This document shows, piece after piece, positions 7,131-14,215 of a DNA stretch of 14,215 nt. The stretch lies in assembly GCA_947258835.1 (NCBI GenBank), contig CAMYJY010000019.1, positions 1 through 14,215 of the forward strand, in the 5' to 3' direction. Both the position numbers and the translations under genes were made by a program. Position 1 is the first letter of the stretch. Every line of letters begins with the position of its first letter. The DNA is from an uncultured Pirellulales bacterium (GTDB lineage Bacteria; Planctomycetota; Planctomycetia; Pirellulales; Lacipirellulaceae). The notes under the pieces are model-generated. The model made no database searches, had not been told where the DNA came from, and saw only the letters and a program-made list of their open reading frames with translations.

Positions 7131-7241
7131 GTTTTGCAGTTTCTCAAAAAACGGCCGGAGGCCGTTCTTTGAGAAGTAAATTGAGCTGAACCAAAGTCGA
7201 TCGTGAAGCCTCACCCTGAGGTGCTCCCGACAGGCCCCCTT
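7131..7241 (+). repeat. Copy A of the ~110-bp hairpin-bearing repeat
   Basis: This copy begins right after the typA stop and matches the reverse complement of 408-519 over its whole length with about ten substitutions in the best-conserved part. Similarity extends a few bases further upstream into the TGATGTT of the typA end. It contains the hairpin at 7141-7175, the tail ACCAAAGTCGATCGTGAAG and the CTCACCCTG block, and ends in AGGCCCCC. Directly after it, TCTCAGGAAGTGC (7241-7253) equals the outer arm and flank of the palindrome at 225-263, as if half of another element had been left there. Confidence 0.85.
7141..7175 (+). terminator. typA: typA terminator-like hairpin
   Basis: The arms 7141-7156 and 7160-7175 pair around a GGA loop with a single A/C mismatch (a G-U wobble if read from the - strand). 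The core AAAAAACGGCC-GGA-GGCCGTTCTTT has an A-tract before and a T-rich run after the GC stem, as in bidirectional intrinsic terminators. It stands 11 bp after the typA stop codon, which fits a role in ending the typA transcript. Confidence 0.6.
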
Positions 7242-7443
7242 CTCAGGAAGTGCCGATTATCGATTGTGCTGATATTTCTGAATTTTTTGGTATCGTTCTC
7301 GGTTGGCTGGCAGTGGGGCACGCAGTCGCAGCAAAAAAGTGCCCGGCCCCATATTCCCAACTGGCCCAGGACATACGACAAGCTAGAGTTGTGTGTTCAA
7401 AATGGTGTCCGCTCTACCCTGGAATTGGCAGGCGAGAATAAAA
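7242..7443. other. Intergenic region before the prepilin-like gene
   Basis: About 200 bp lie between the repeat and the chosen start of the next gene, with a T-rich tract near 7270-7292. A + strand frame opens at 7203 inside the repeat and has a hydrophobic stretch, but its start lies in repeated DNA and it overlaps the next gene in another frame, so I do not call it. No clear promoter was found. Confidence 0.5.
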
Positions 7444-8226
7444 ATGCATCAACGATCAGGTCTGACCCTGGTTGAATCTGTCGGCATCATGGCTGCCTTG
7501 ATGGTTGGTTTGCTGATCGGTTTCGCCTATCTGGATGTCGATATGCGGGAGGCTGCTTATCAGGCCCTCGAAAAATCACAGCTCGTGGAGCCGAGCCGAC
7601 TCGGCCTGCAGCAGCCGCAAGCTGCCCAGGATGATGCCACCGCTCACTCAACAGCCGCGTCGCAGGCCGCCCAACCGGCGGTTGCCGAGCTTGCCGATCA
7701 GAACTCCAACGCGGAGGGCATCGCCCTCACAGAGCAATCAGCGCACGACCGCCCAGCGATGAGCGGGCCACAACAAGAATCCGTCGATGCAAACGCTACC
7801 CGGGACTGCTGGCAGGCGCTGTCCCAGTACCTGCGGGAAGATAGCAGGCGACGTGCTCGTGGCGCGAAGCATAAACAATGGCAGTGGCTGGATTACCTGA
7901 TGCTCCGTCAAGAGAGCCACGCAGCCACCTGCCAGGGGCTGCAAGACTTAAACAGGACAGCTGTCGACCCACGCGTGCTGGCGTACGCCGACGCGGTCCT
8001 GGCCTGGCATCAAGCGGGTGAAGAACTCTATCAACAGGCCGTGCAGATATGGAATAGCGGCTCGCAGCTCCACCTCTCCGGCCCCATGGCCACCAGCTGG
8101 CAGAGCCAGGCCACGCAGCACCGGATGGAAGAGAAACTCGTGCGCAGCAAACACGATGTTGTGCTGAAATATCTCAATTACACGTACCCGCAACGGGGTC
8201 CGTTCCAGTCAGCTTACGCGAAGTGA
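7444..8226 (+). CDS. Prepilin-like single-pass membrane protein, unknown function
   Basis: I do not recognise the family. From ATG 7444 the product is 260 residues. The N-terminus MHQRSG-LTLVES is followed by a hydrophobic stretch (13-30). This is the class III (prepilin) signal layout: a short basic leader, Gly6 at -1, Leu7 at +1 and Glu11 at +5. Residues 50-118 are Ala/Gln/Ser-rich and probably disordered. Residues 120-255 look helical, with Trp and Gln clusters (KQWQWLDYLMLRQES) and Cys122 and Cys163. The start is set by AGGCGAG seven bases upstream; the frame also opens at GTG 7393, but that would bury the signal motif. No secretion or pilus machinery gene is adjacent. It converges on the barrel gene 96 bp away. 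Confidence 0.72.
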   Translation: MHQRSGLTLVESVGIMAALMVGLLIGFAYLDVDMREAAYQALEKSQLVEPSRLGLQQPQAAQDDATAHSTAASQAAQPAVAELADQNSNAEGIALTEQSAHDRPAMSGPQQESVDANATRDCWQALSQYLREDSRRRARGAKHKQWQWLDYLMLRQESHAATCQGLQDLNRTAVDPRVLAYADAVLAWHQAGEELYQQAVQIWNSGSQLHLSGPMATSWQSQATQHRMEEKLVRSKHDVVLKYLNYTYPQRGPFQSAYAK

Positions 8227-8246
8227 TACGCCGAGTGACTGGGGCC

Positions 8247-8320
8247 GCAACTCGCAACTCGCGTCCCGGCAACTCGCGCCTCGCAACTCGCAACTCGCAA
8301 CTCGCAACTCGCCGCAACTC
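8247..8320. repeat. Heptanucleotide tandem repeat between convergent genes
   Basis: Eight exact copies of GCAACTC occur at 8247, 8254, 8269, 8283, 8290, 8297, 8304 and 8314. Decayed units fill the gaps (8261-8268 and GCGCCTC at 8276), and a 3-base slip precedes the last copy. The array fills nearly all the space between the stops of the prepilin-like gene and the barrel gene. It resembles the short tandemly repeated heptamers known from cyanobacteria and other bacteria. Copy number is probably variable by slippage. Confidence 0.9.
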
Positions 8321-8322
8321 CC

Positions 8323-9303
8323 TCACCAGATCCGCCGACTCGAGCGCCAGGGCCAGTACGATTCGGCGCGCGCGCCCAGCCGGAACTCCATGCCGGCGGT
8401 CAACGAGACATTGTGCTGCGTGGACAGGCCATCCGCACCAAAAGCCATATTGTCGAGGATCTCAAATCTCCACGCCAGCCATGGCCGCTGCTGGATTTGT
8501 AGGCCCCCTCCAAATGGCAGCGTCACGAGGGTCGCGTTGTATCGGATCGTCCTGTCATCGGTGAATTCATAACGGGCAAAACCCAGCCCCAACAGACCGT
8601 AGGGCCGCATCCTGGAATCGCCCCACGGGTAGTACAGCAGGTCCACATCGCTGAGAAAAATACTGCCGTTCTGTGGCGTGGCTTCCGTGCCCACCAACCG
8701 CACATTGGGATCCGACCATCCGAACCGCCACTCCAAACCCCAGAAATGGTCAAAATCCCAACCCAGTCGCAGACCGGCAATCAATTCATTGTCTTGATCG
8801 ACGCGGCCATCGATCATTTGATCGCCTAACAGCGACCCCAGAAACCAATCGACATGGTAGGGACGATTTTTCCAACTGGTGCCCTCGAGCGGAAGACCGC
8901 GTCCCACGTGCCGCCCTGCCGTGGTGGAGTGATGGAAATTGAACACCGGCATCCAACCGAAAAAGCGCTGCGTCCCCACGGCATCCGCCTGGCCACCAGC
9001 ACCTCCAGCCCACTGCTCGAAGGGGACCGCTGGACCGCCAGGATCCAAACCGCCAGCGTCAGCAGAACTCGGCACCCCGTTTAAAATCCCCTCCCACTGT
9101 TCGAACTGGGCCGCCTCACGGCCCAGATCCGCATCTGTTTCCATCTCCAAAGCTGAAAAATACTTGCCGTTGGGAAAATGCAGCGGGGACTGGGCAGCAC
9201 ACACCTGGCAGGCCAGCAACCAACCCAGCAAGGTCCACAGCGCAGCGTGGTCGCTGACCCAGGCGGGTATCCGAGCACATAAGATTTTGGGTTTCGCAAC
9301 CAT
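8323..9303 (-). CDS. Putative outer-membrane beta-barrel protein
   Basis: The 326-residue product starts at ATG 9303, with GGGAGGGG about 10 bases upstream; an earlier in-frame GTG at 9333 is less likely. A hydrophobic signal (about 19-37) ends in CQVCAAQS. Cleavage after AA is plausible, and LLAC is a weak lipobox alternative. A Gly/Ala-rich stretch (80-110) repeats FEQW twice. From about 145 to 312 there are alternating amphipathic strands rich in aromatics and Gly (LIAGLRLGWDFDHFWGLEWRFGW, split here as LIAGLRLGWDF and FWGLEWRFGW; RPYGLLGLGFARYEF; VSLTAGMEFRLG), as in small OmpA/OmpW-like barrels. The tail SYWPWRSSRRIW is of a kind I associate with planctomycete barrel proteins. Specific function is unknown. 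It lies downstream of the DUF1573 gene on the same strand. Confidence 0.75.
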   Translation of the reverse strand: MVAKPKILCARIPAWVSDHAALWTLLGWLLACQVCAAQSPLHFPNGKYFSALEMETDADLGREAAQFEQWEGILNGVPSSADAGGLDPGGPAVPFEQWAGGAGGQADAVGTQRFFGWMPVFNFHHSTTAGRHVGRGLPLEGTSWKNRPYHVDWFLGSLLGDQMIDGRVDQDNELIAGLRLGWDFDHFWGLEWRFGWSDPNVRLVGTEATPQNGSIFLSDVDLLYYPWGDSRMRPYGLLGLGFARYEFTDDRTIRYNATLVTLPFGGGLQIQQRPWLAWRFEILDNMAFGADGLSTQHNVSLTAGMEFRLGARAESYWPWRSSRRIW

Positions 9304-9419
9304 CGGCAGGCAACCCCTCCCAGACAAGCGCACACGCCCACGGTTGACGACGGGGCAAACCGCGGGGCGGGGATTATGTCGAACCGCCTGCTGGCTGTCA
9401 ACGGAGACAGCGAGCTGCC

Positions 9420-10592
9420 TTACTTGCTAGCAGCGTCGGCCACCCGGCTCTCCGCCGCATCGACCGCGGGTTGCTCGGCGCTGGACGGCGTGCGTGGGGC
9501 GGATTCCGCCGGCGCTGCGGGCGCGGCCGGCAAAACGTTGGCGGAAATCATCAGCACGGTCCCGCGGCGACTGCCACGATCCGTGACAATCCGCACGGGC
9601 AAGCGAATATCTCCCAAACCCTCGGGATGGAACGTCACACCCACCAGATGCAGGGTTTTGGACTGATCGTCCGTGTCAAAACGAAAACAGTCGTCCCCAC
9701 AATCCACGTTCAGGATCCGAAACGGATTTTTGCCGCGGACCACAACCTTGCGCGTCACACTGACCCCGGCCGTGATGTCCCCCAATACCAGCATGGCGGG
9801 TGTGACGGAGATTTCCGGCATCACCCGGCCCTCGACAAATAGTGGAATCCGCTGACTGTCGGCCCGCGGATCGTTGGTGACCACCGTCAATTGATCCTTC
9901 ACGTAGCCCGCCGGCACATTGTCCCTCAGCCGCACCAGCAAATTATAGGAAACCTTGCCGCGCCCCCGACCGAGCTCTTTCAACTCCACTTCAAAATGAT
10001 TGTTGTCGTTGGTCACGTCCACAATCCGCCAATTTTCACGGCCCGCATAGCTCACCGTCAGTGCCCGTTCGCTGCCCACGCCTTCCTCGACGTCCCCGAA
10101 CTGAACCGCGCCGGGGGCAAATACCACATCTCCACGAATATTGCCGTGCACGCGCACCTGAACCTCCGCCCGATACGGAGCGTCAAAGGAAACGGTCAAC
10201 GTGGCCCCATGCATGCCGGTAAAAGCGCGGGTGTTGAATCGCGCCACCACGTAGGCTTTTTCATGGGTCTTGATGGTGGGGTTTTCCACCGTGGTCGAAG
10301 TGCAGCCACAACTGGAACGCACACCGGTGATCGTCATCGTCTGTTTATACAGATTGGTAATTTCAAAGCGATAAACCGTATCCGCCCCGCGAGCTACCGT
10401 GCCGAAGTTATGTTCCCGCTTGTGGAACATCTTTTCCGCCCAATCTTGGGCAAAAACCGGTTGCAGCGCGCCGGCCGCGCCGCCCAACACGACCCCACAC
10501 AGCAGCAGGCACTGGAGTCCCCTTCTCCGCCGATGCCGTAAATTGACCCGTGTTGCAGCTGGGATCCAACTAGCGTGTGGTCTGGTATGCAT
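9420..10592 (-). CDS. Secreted DUF1573-family protein
   Basis: This 390-residue protein has an Arg-rich n-region (RHRRRR, 19-24), a hydrophobic core (25-43) and a likely cleavage site after VFA (about 49), so it should be exported. Residues 57-155 form the DUF1573 Ig-like domain with its hallmark SSCGCT (93-98). A second and a third Ig/HYDIN-like beta-sandwich region follow (about 156-255 and 258-352), the last with a second Cys pair (C298, C302). The C-terminus (353-390) is an Ala/Pro/Ser-rich tail. DUF1573 proteins are abundant in Planctomycetota and Bacteroidota; their exact role is not established, though a periplasmic or surface binding role fits. AAGGAAA stands about eight bases before the ATG. 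The barrel gene follows 116 bp downstream. Confidence 0.9.
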   Translation of the reverse strand: MHTRPHASWIPAATRVNLRHRRRRGLQCLLLCGVVLGGAAGALQPVFAQDWAEKMFHKREHNFGTVARGADTVYRFEITNLYKQTMTITGVRSSCGCTSTTVENPTIKTHEKAYVVARFNTRAFTGMHGATLTVSFDAPYRAEVQVRVHGNIRGDVVFAPGAVQFGDVEEGVGSERALTVSYAGRENWRIVDVTNDNNHFEVELKELGRGRGKVSYNLLVRLRDNVPAGYVKDQLTVVTNDPRADSQRIPLFVEGRVMPEISVTPAMLVLGDITAGVSVTRKVVVRGKNPFRILNVDCGDDCFRFDTDDQSKTLHLVGVTFHPEGLGDIRLPVRIVTDRGSRRGTVLMISANVLPAAPAAPAESAPRTPSSAEQPAVDAAESRVADAASK

Positions 10593-11067
10593 AGCTAGTT
10601 TCCTTCAGAAAATTTCCGTTTCCGTGGCCCACAGCCGCAGAGCCTATCCCAGCACCACACTGGAGGTCTCTCGCAGCCGAAAAAGATGACAGCACGAAAC
10701 GGTTGGGGGACGTGTCCGTAAGCCTGATTCTACTGTAAGCTCCCGCGAAATCCTCGGAAACAAATGGACCTCTCCGAGATTTTAACGGATTTTATGCCCA
10801 GCGGAGAACGGCATTTCCGATTTCTGCAAGCCTAGCCAACAGGCCAAGTTTGACGATTGGCCAAGCCCTGGCGCGGGTGCAAAAACGCACGGTACCGGTT
10901 GGCAGCCACGTCTGGCCCATTTTCTGGCACGACCCGCTGGACCACCGACACCAGCACCACCTGCGAAAAATGGGACGGCCCTCCGACTCTACGTTCCTGT
11001 CCGCTGGCAATTCCCCCCACGCAGCCCCTCGGGTTTCCCAAACGACTGTGCTAAACTCACCAGCACT
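10593..11067. other. Divergent intergenic region, no supported gene
   Basis: This 475-bp stretch separates the divergent DUF1573 and tyrA genes, so it should contain promoters for both, but I could not find a pair of hexamers good enough to call. A short imperfect inverted repeat (CTCGGA/TCCGAG near 10755-10777) is followed by TTTTAACGG. The short frames on both strands show no recognisable family. No tRNA-like or riboswitch-like fold was recognised. Confidence 0.55.
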
Positions 11068-11913
11068 ATGCCTCCCTATGAAAACGTTGCCATTGTCGGA
11101 GTGGGCCTGCTGGGCGGATCCATAGGCCTGGCGCTGCGCGCGCGTGCGCTAGCAGCCACCGTGACCGGGGTGGGCCGACGCCACAGCAGCCTGGACCAGG
11201 CCCTGGCTTGCGGGGCCATTGAGCGAGCCACGACCCAGCTCGCGGAGGGCGTGGCGGATGCCGAGTTGGTGGTGGTCTGTACACCCGTGGCCCGAGTGGC
11301 CGAGGATGTCTGCCGGGCCTTGGCCGCTGCCCCGCCGCAGGCCTTGGTGACCGACGTGGGCAGCACCAAGGCCCGTATTTGCGCGGAGGTGGCAGCGACA
11401 GCCAGCACACCGGGCCGCTTTGTGGGCAGCCATCCGTTGGCCGGTGATCATCGGCAAGGCCCGGAACATGCACGGGCAGATTTACTGACGGGAAAAACCG
11501 TGGTGATCACGCCCACGGCGACCACCGCGCCTGAGACAACGATCACCATCCAAAAATTTTGGCAATCTTTGGGCGCGGAGCTTGTAGAAATGGCTCCGCC
11601 AGAGCATGATCAAGCACTTGCCTCCGCCAGCCACTTGCCCCACCTGGTGGCGGCCGCGCTGGCGGCGGCCACTCCCGCCGACGCACTCCGCCTGGCCGCC
11701 ACGGGATGGGCCGACACCACACGCATCGCCGCGGGCAACCCCAACCTGTGGACACAAATTTTTGCCCACAACACCCCGGCCCTGCTGGCCGCCTTGGACC
11801 GCTTGCTGGATCAGCTCCACAGCTTCCGCCAGAACTTGCAGACCGCCAACTGGAAAGAAACCGAACAACAATTGATCGCAGCCAAACGGATTCGAGATGT
11901 TTTGGGAAATTGA
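11068..11913 (+). CDS. tyrA: Prephenate/arogenate dehydrogenase (TyrA)
   Basis: This 281-residue NAD(P)-dependent enzyme oxidatively decarboxylates prephenate (or arogenate) in tyrosine biosynthesis. The Rossmann motif GVGLLGG is at 11-17, followed by VVVCTPV (68-74), DVGSTK (96-101) and the substrate-site GSHPLAG (120-126). The helical C-terminal dimerisation domain contains SHLPH (188-192) and TRIAAGNPNLW (218-228). The length is that of the single-domain enzyme without a fused chorismate mutase or ACT domain, so feedback control by tyrosine through an ACT domain is not expected. After GSHPLAG it reads DHRQGPEHA rather than the more usual SEKSGVEHA; cofactor preference cannot be told from this. 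The purL start lies inside the last codons, pointing to translational coupling. Confidence 0.93.
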   Translation: MPPYENVAIVGVGLLGGSIGLALRARALAATVTGVGRRHSSLDQALACGAIERATTQLAEGVADAELVVVCTPVARVAEDVCRALAAAPPQALVTDVGSTKARICAEVAATASTPGRFVGSHPLAGDHRQGPEHARADLLTGKTVVITPTATTAPETTITIQKFWQSLGAELVEMAPPEHDQALASASHLPHLVAAALAAATPADALRLAATGWADTTRIAAGNPNLWTQIFAHNTPALLAALDRLLDQLHSFRQNLQTANWKETEQQLIAAKRIRDVLGN

Positions 11914-14215
11914 TGTCCGCCCGGGAGAGGGTGATGTGGATCGCGAAGGCCAGCGGGTTGCCCGCCTGGCTGCTCAGCTGGGCATTGCGCGGTCGCTGAC
12001 CATTCGATCCGCCCGTGGATTTTTGGTGGAAGGAAAAGCGCTGACCGAGGCGGTGGCCCAACAGCTGGCCACGGAGCTCTTTGCCGATACCGTGGTCGAG
12101 GATTTTGTGTGTCAGCCCGTGGGTGCCCACCATTCGCCCTCGCAGCACGGGCCGTCCTCGCAGCACGGAGGCGCCGGGGAGGCGGACGGGGCCTTGGTCC
12201 AAGTCCTGCTCAAACCGGGGGTGATGGATCCGGTGGCCCAAAGTGTGGAGACGGCCATCGAAGATTTTGGTTTCCAGGTCGATGCCATCCGCACGTTGCG
12301 GAAGTACTGGATCGGGGGGGCCACCGCGGAGCAACTCCGCGCCGTCGGCAACCGCATTCTGGCCAACGATGCGATCGAGGAAGTGGTCCACGGTCCCCTG
12401 CCCTTCGATCACCTCCAGCTGGGCAGCGCCTACCAGTACGCCTTAAAAACCGTCTCCCTGGCAGGGCTGGACGATGCGGGCCTGCTGGAGCTGAGCCGTT
12501 CCGGCCAGCTGTATCTGCAATTGGCCGAGATGCAAACGATCCAGTCCCACTTTGCCGCGCTGGATCGCGACCCCACGGATATCGAGCTGGAGACGATCGC
12601 GCAAACCTGGAGCGAACACTGTAGCCATAAAACCCTAGCGGGACGGATTGCCTATCGCGACGAACACGGTCCGCGGCATTTTGAAAACATGCTGCGAGAA
12701 ACCATCTTCGACGCCACCCAAAGCTTGCGGAAGCGGTGGGGAGATGACGATTGGTGCGTGAGCGTGTTTCGCGACAACGCCGGCATCGTGCGGTTCGACG
12801 ATGCGTTCAACCTCTCCTTCAAAGTGGAAACCCACAATCACCCCTCCGCCCTAGAACCCTACGGCGGCGCGAATACGGGCATCGGTGGTGTGATTCGCGA
12901 TACCATCGGCACCGGTCTGGGCGCCAAGCCGATTTGCAATACGGATATTTTTTGCTTTGCCCCGCCCGATACGCCCACCGACGCGCTGCCGGCCGGCGTC
13001 CTCGATCCCCAGCAGGTGTTGCGGGGGGTCGTCAGTGGAGTCCGGGACTATGGCAATCGGATGGGAATTCCCACGGTCAACGGCGCGGTGTACTTCGATC
13101 CCCGCTACCTGGGCAACCCGCTGGTGTACTGCGGAAATGTGGGCCTCATTCCCCGTGACATGTCGTTCAAACAAGTCCAACCGGGGGACCTGATTGTCAG
13201 CGTGGGAGGACGCACGGGCCGCGATGGCATCCATGGTGCCACGTTTTCCAGTGCGGAGCTCACCAGCGAAAGCGAATCCCTCTCCGGTGGAGCCGTGCAA
13301 ATTGGCAACGCCATCGAAGAAAAAAAAGTACTCGACGTGCTGCTCACCATTCGCGACCGTGGACTGTACAGCGCCATCACCGACTGCGGCGCGGGCGGTT
13401 TTAGTAGTGCGGTGGGAGAGATGGGTGAAGACATTGGCGCGGAGGTCTGGCTGGACTGCGCACCGGTCAAATACGCGGGGCTGTCGTATACCGAAATCTG
13501 GATCTCCGAGGCCCAGGAGCGGATGGTCCTCAGCGTCCCCGAGGCGTCCTGGCCGGAAGTCGAACAGATTTGTGCGGACGAGAACGTGGCCGCCACCGTC
13601 ATCGGCAAATTCGAGCCCACCCAACGCTTGGTGCTCAAGTATTTGGACCACGTCGTCTGCGATCTGCCCATGCACCTGCTGCATGAGGGACGCCCGCCCG
13701 TGGTGCGCGAGGCGGTCTACGAACCGGCACCGAGCCAACCGTTGCCCCCCGCCGCGGCCACCGATGCGACGGCCTTGCTGCACCAGATTTTGGGTTCCTG
13801 GAACGTGGCCAGCAAGCAGTGGATCATTCGCCAATACGATCACGAGGTGCAAGGCGGGAGTGTGGTCAAACCCTTGGTGGGGGCCCACATGGATGGCCCC
13901 AGCGATGCCGCCGTGGTCCGCCCCGTGCTCTCCTCCCGACAGGGTCTGGTGATTTCCTGCGGGATGAATCCCTGCTACGGCGAGCTGGACACCTACCACA
14001 TGGCCGCCAGCGCCATCGACGAAGCCCTGCGGAATTGCGTGGCCGTGGGTGCCAACCCAAATCGGGTGGCCCTGCTGGACAATTTTTGTTGGGGGGATTG
14101 CGAGCGGAGTGAAACGCTGGGCAGCCTGGTCCGCGCGGCACTGGCCTGCCACGATTTGTCGCTGGCTTGGGAGACGCCTTTCATCAGTGGTAAGGACAGC
14201 CTCAATAATGAGTTC
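11897..14215 (+). CDS. purL: Phosphoribosylformylglycinamidine synthase PurL, PurS-fused, 3' partial
   Basis: This frame is open for 773 codons and runs off the right edge. PurL converts FGAR to FGAM using ATP and ammonia or glutamine nitrogen in purine synthesis. Residues 1-75 and 100-170 look like two PurS-like modules (VLLKPGVMDP at 103-112 marks the second), joined by a low-complexity His/Gly/Ser linker. A linker domain and the ATP-grasp-unrelated PurM-like catalytic core follow: WSEHCSHKT (238-246), KVETHNHPS (309-317), GGRTGRDGIHGA (437-448), DCGAGGFSSA (496-505) and SGKDSLNNE (764-772). Whether a glutaminase domain follows lies outside the window. The ATG at 11897 overlaps the end of tyrA by 17 nt in another frame, and the first residues FWEIDVRP fit the start of the first module. 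Confidence 0.95.
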   Translation, partial: MFWEIDVRPGEGDVDREGQRVARLAAQLGIARSLTIRSARGFLVEGKALTEAVAQQLATELFADTVVEDFVCQPVGAHHSPSQHGPSSQHGGAGEADGALVQVLLKPGVMDPVAQSVETAIEDFGFQVDAIRTLRKYWIGGATAEQLRAVGNRILANDAIEEVVHGPLPFDHLQLGSAYQYALKTVSLAGLDDAGLLELSRSGQLYLQLAEMQTIQSHFAALDRDPTDIELETIAQTWSEHCSHKTLAGRIAYRDEHGPRHFENMLRETIFDATQSLRKRWGDDDWCVSVFRDNAGIVRFDDAFNLSFKVETHNHPSALEPYGGANTGIGGVIRDTIGTGLGAKPICNTDIFCFAPPDTPTDALPAGVLDPQQVLRGVVSGVRDYGNRMGIPTVNGAVYFDPRYLGNPLVYCGNVGLIPRDMSFKQVQPGDLIVSVGGRTGRDGIHGATFSSAELTSESESLSGGAVQIGNAIEEKKVLDVLLTIRDRGLYSAITDCGAGGFSSAVGEMGEDIGAEVWLDCAPVKYAGLSYTEIWISEAQERMVLSVPEASWPEVEQICADENVAATVIGKFEPTQRLVLKYLDHVVCDLPMHLLHEGRPPVVREAVYEPAPSQPLPPAAATDATALLHQILGSWNVASKQWIIRQYDHEVQGGSVVKPLVGAHMDGPSDAAVVRPVLSSRQGLVISCGMNPCYGELDTYHMAASAIDEALRNCVAVGANPNRVALLDNFCWGDCERSETLGSLVRAALACHDLSLAWETPFISGKDSLNNEF
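12138..12168 (+). repeat. purL: 13-bp direct repeat in the purL linker
   Basis: CCTCGCAGCACGG occurs at 12138-12150 and 12156-12168 with a period of 18 bp, or exactly six codons. It encodes the repeated SQHG in SPSQHGPSSQHGG between the two PurS-like modules. The frame is kept, so it looks like a tolerated slippage duplication in a flexible linker. Confidence 0.8.

Noticed and set aside
6065..7147. Long - strand frame of 360 residues opposite typA
   Set aside because: It is entirely antisense to well-conserved typA codons and has no recognisable motifs; it is a codon-bias shadow.
9391..9414. Small inverted repeat GCTGTC/GACAGC just after the DUF1573 stop
   Set aside because: It has only a 6-bp stem with no following T-tract on the - strand; too weak to call a terminator.
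10755..10785. Inverted repeat CTCGGA/TCCGAG followed by TTTTAACGG, possible terminator
   Set aside because: The stem is short with a 14-base loop, and it sits between divergent genes where no terminator is expected.
10832..11041. Short - strand frame of 69 residues in the DUF1573-tyrA gap
   Set aside because: It is short, without a ribosome site or known motif; its composition is ordinary for random GC-rich sequence.
12851..14152. 433-residue - strand frame opposite purL
   Set aside because: It is His/Gly-rich, mirrors conserved purL motifs on the other strand and has no family signature.

Overview
The window looks like GC-rich chromosome from a member of the Planctomycetota. This is an inference from protein character: a DUF1573 secreted protein, an outer-membrane barrel ending in a YWPW-type tail, a PurL with two PurS-like modules fused at its N-terminus, and a lone prepilin-like protein. 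It is mostly a core-metabolism and housekeeping segment. I see no phage, integrase, transposase, CRISPR, rRNA or tRNA.

Layout. Positions 1-500 hold no convincing gene. They contain a perfect 11-bp triplet repeat (128-160) and two GC-rich palindromes (225-263 and 475-509). Positions 504-1209 (-) are the decayed remains of a GH13 alpha-amylase family gene that has lost its start and a central block. Next come ahpC (+), a metallophosphoesterase (-) and a PAS-GAF-receiver signalling protein (-). The last two form a two-gene operon that meets ahpC tail to tail with overlapping stop codons. A divergent intergenic region (4936-5242) separates this operon from typA/bipA (+). typA ends in a terminator-like hairpin that belongs to a repeat of about 110 bp, also present at 408-519. 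A gene for a prepilin-like membrane protein (+) follows. It converges on an outer-membrane barrel gene (-) across a heptanucleotide tandem repeat. Upstream of the barrel gene is a DUF1573 gene (-). After a 475-bp divergent gap come tyrA (+) and purL (+), which overlap by 17 nt; purL runs off the right edge.

How the genes fit together. tyrA-purL is a translationally coupled pair from amino-acid and purine biosynthesis. The signalling protein and the phosphoesterase share a transcript. The DUF1573 protein and the barrel protein are both predicted to be exported and lie in the same orientation, so they may be co-expressed. typA and ahpC are stand-alone housekeeping and stress genes.

The most unusual structure is the repeated terminator cassette. 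Two copies, about 6.7 kb apart and in opposite genomic orientation, each sit immediately after the 3' end of an unrelated gene and in the same orientation relative to it. A compensatory base-pair swap in the stem shows that the hairpin is maintained. I found no clearly new multi-gene defence or biosynthetic system here.
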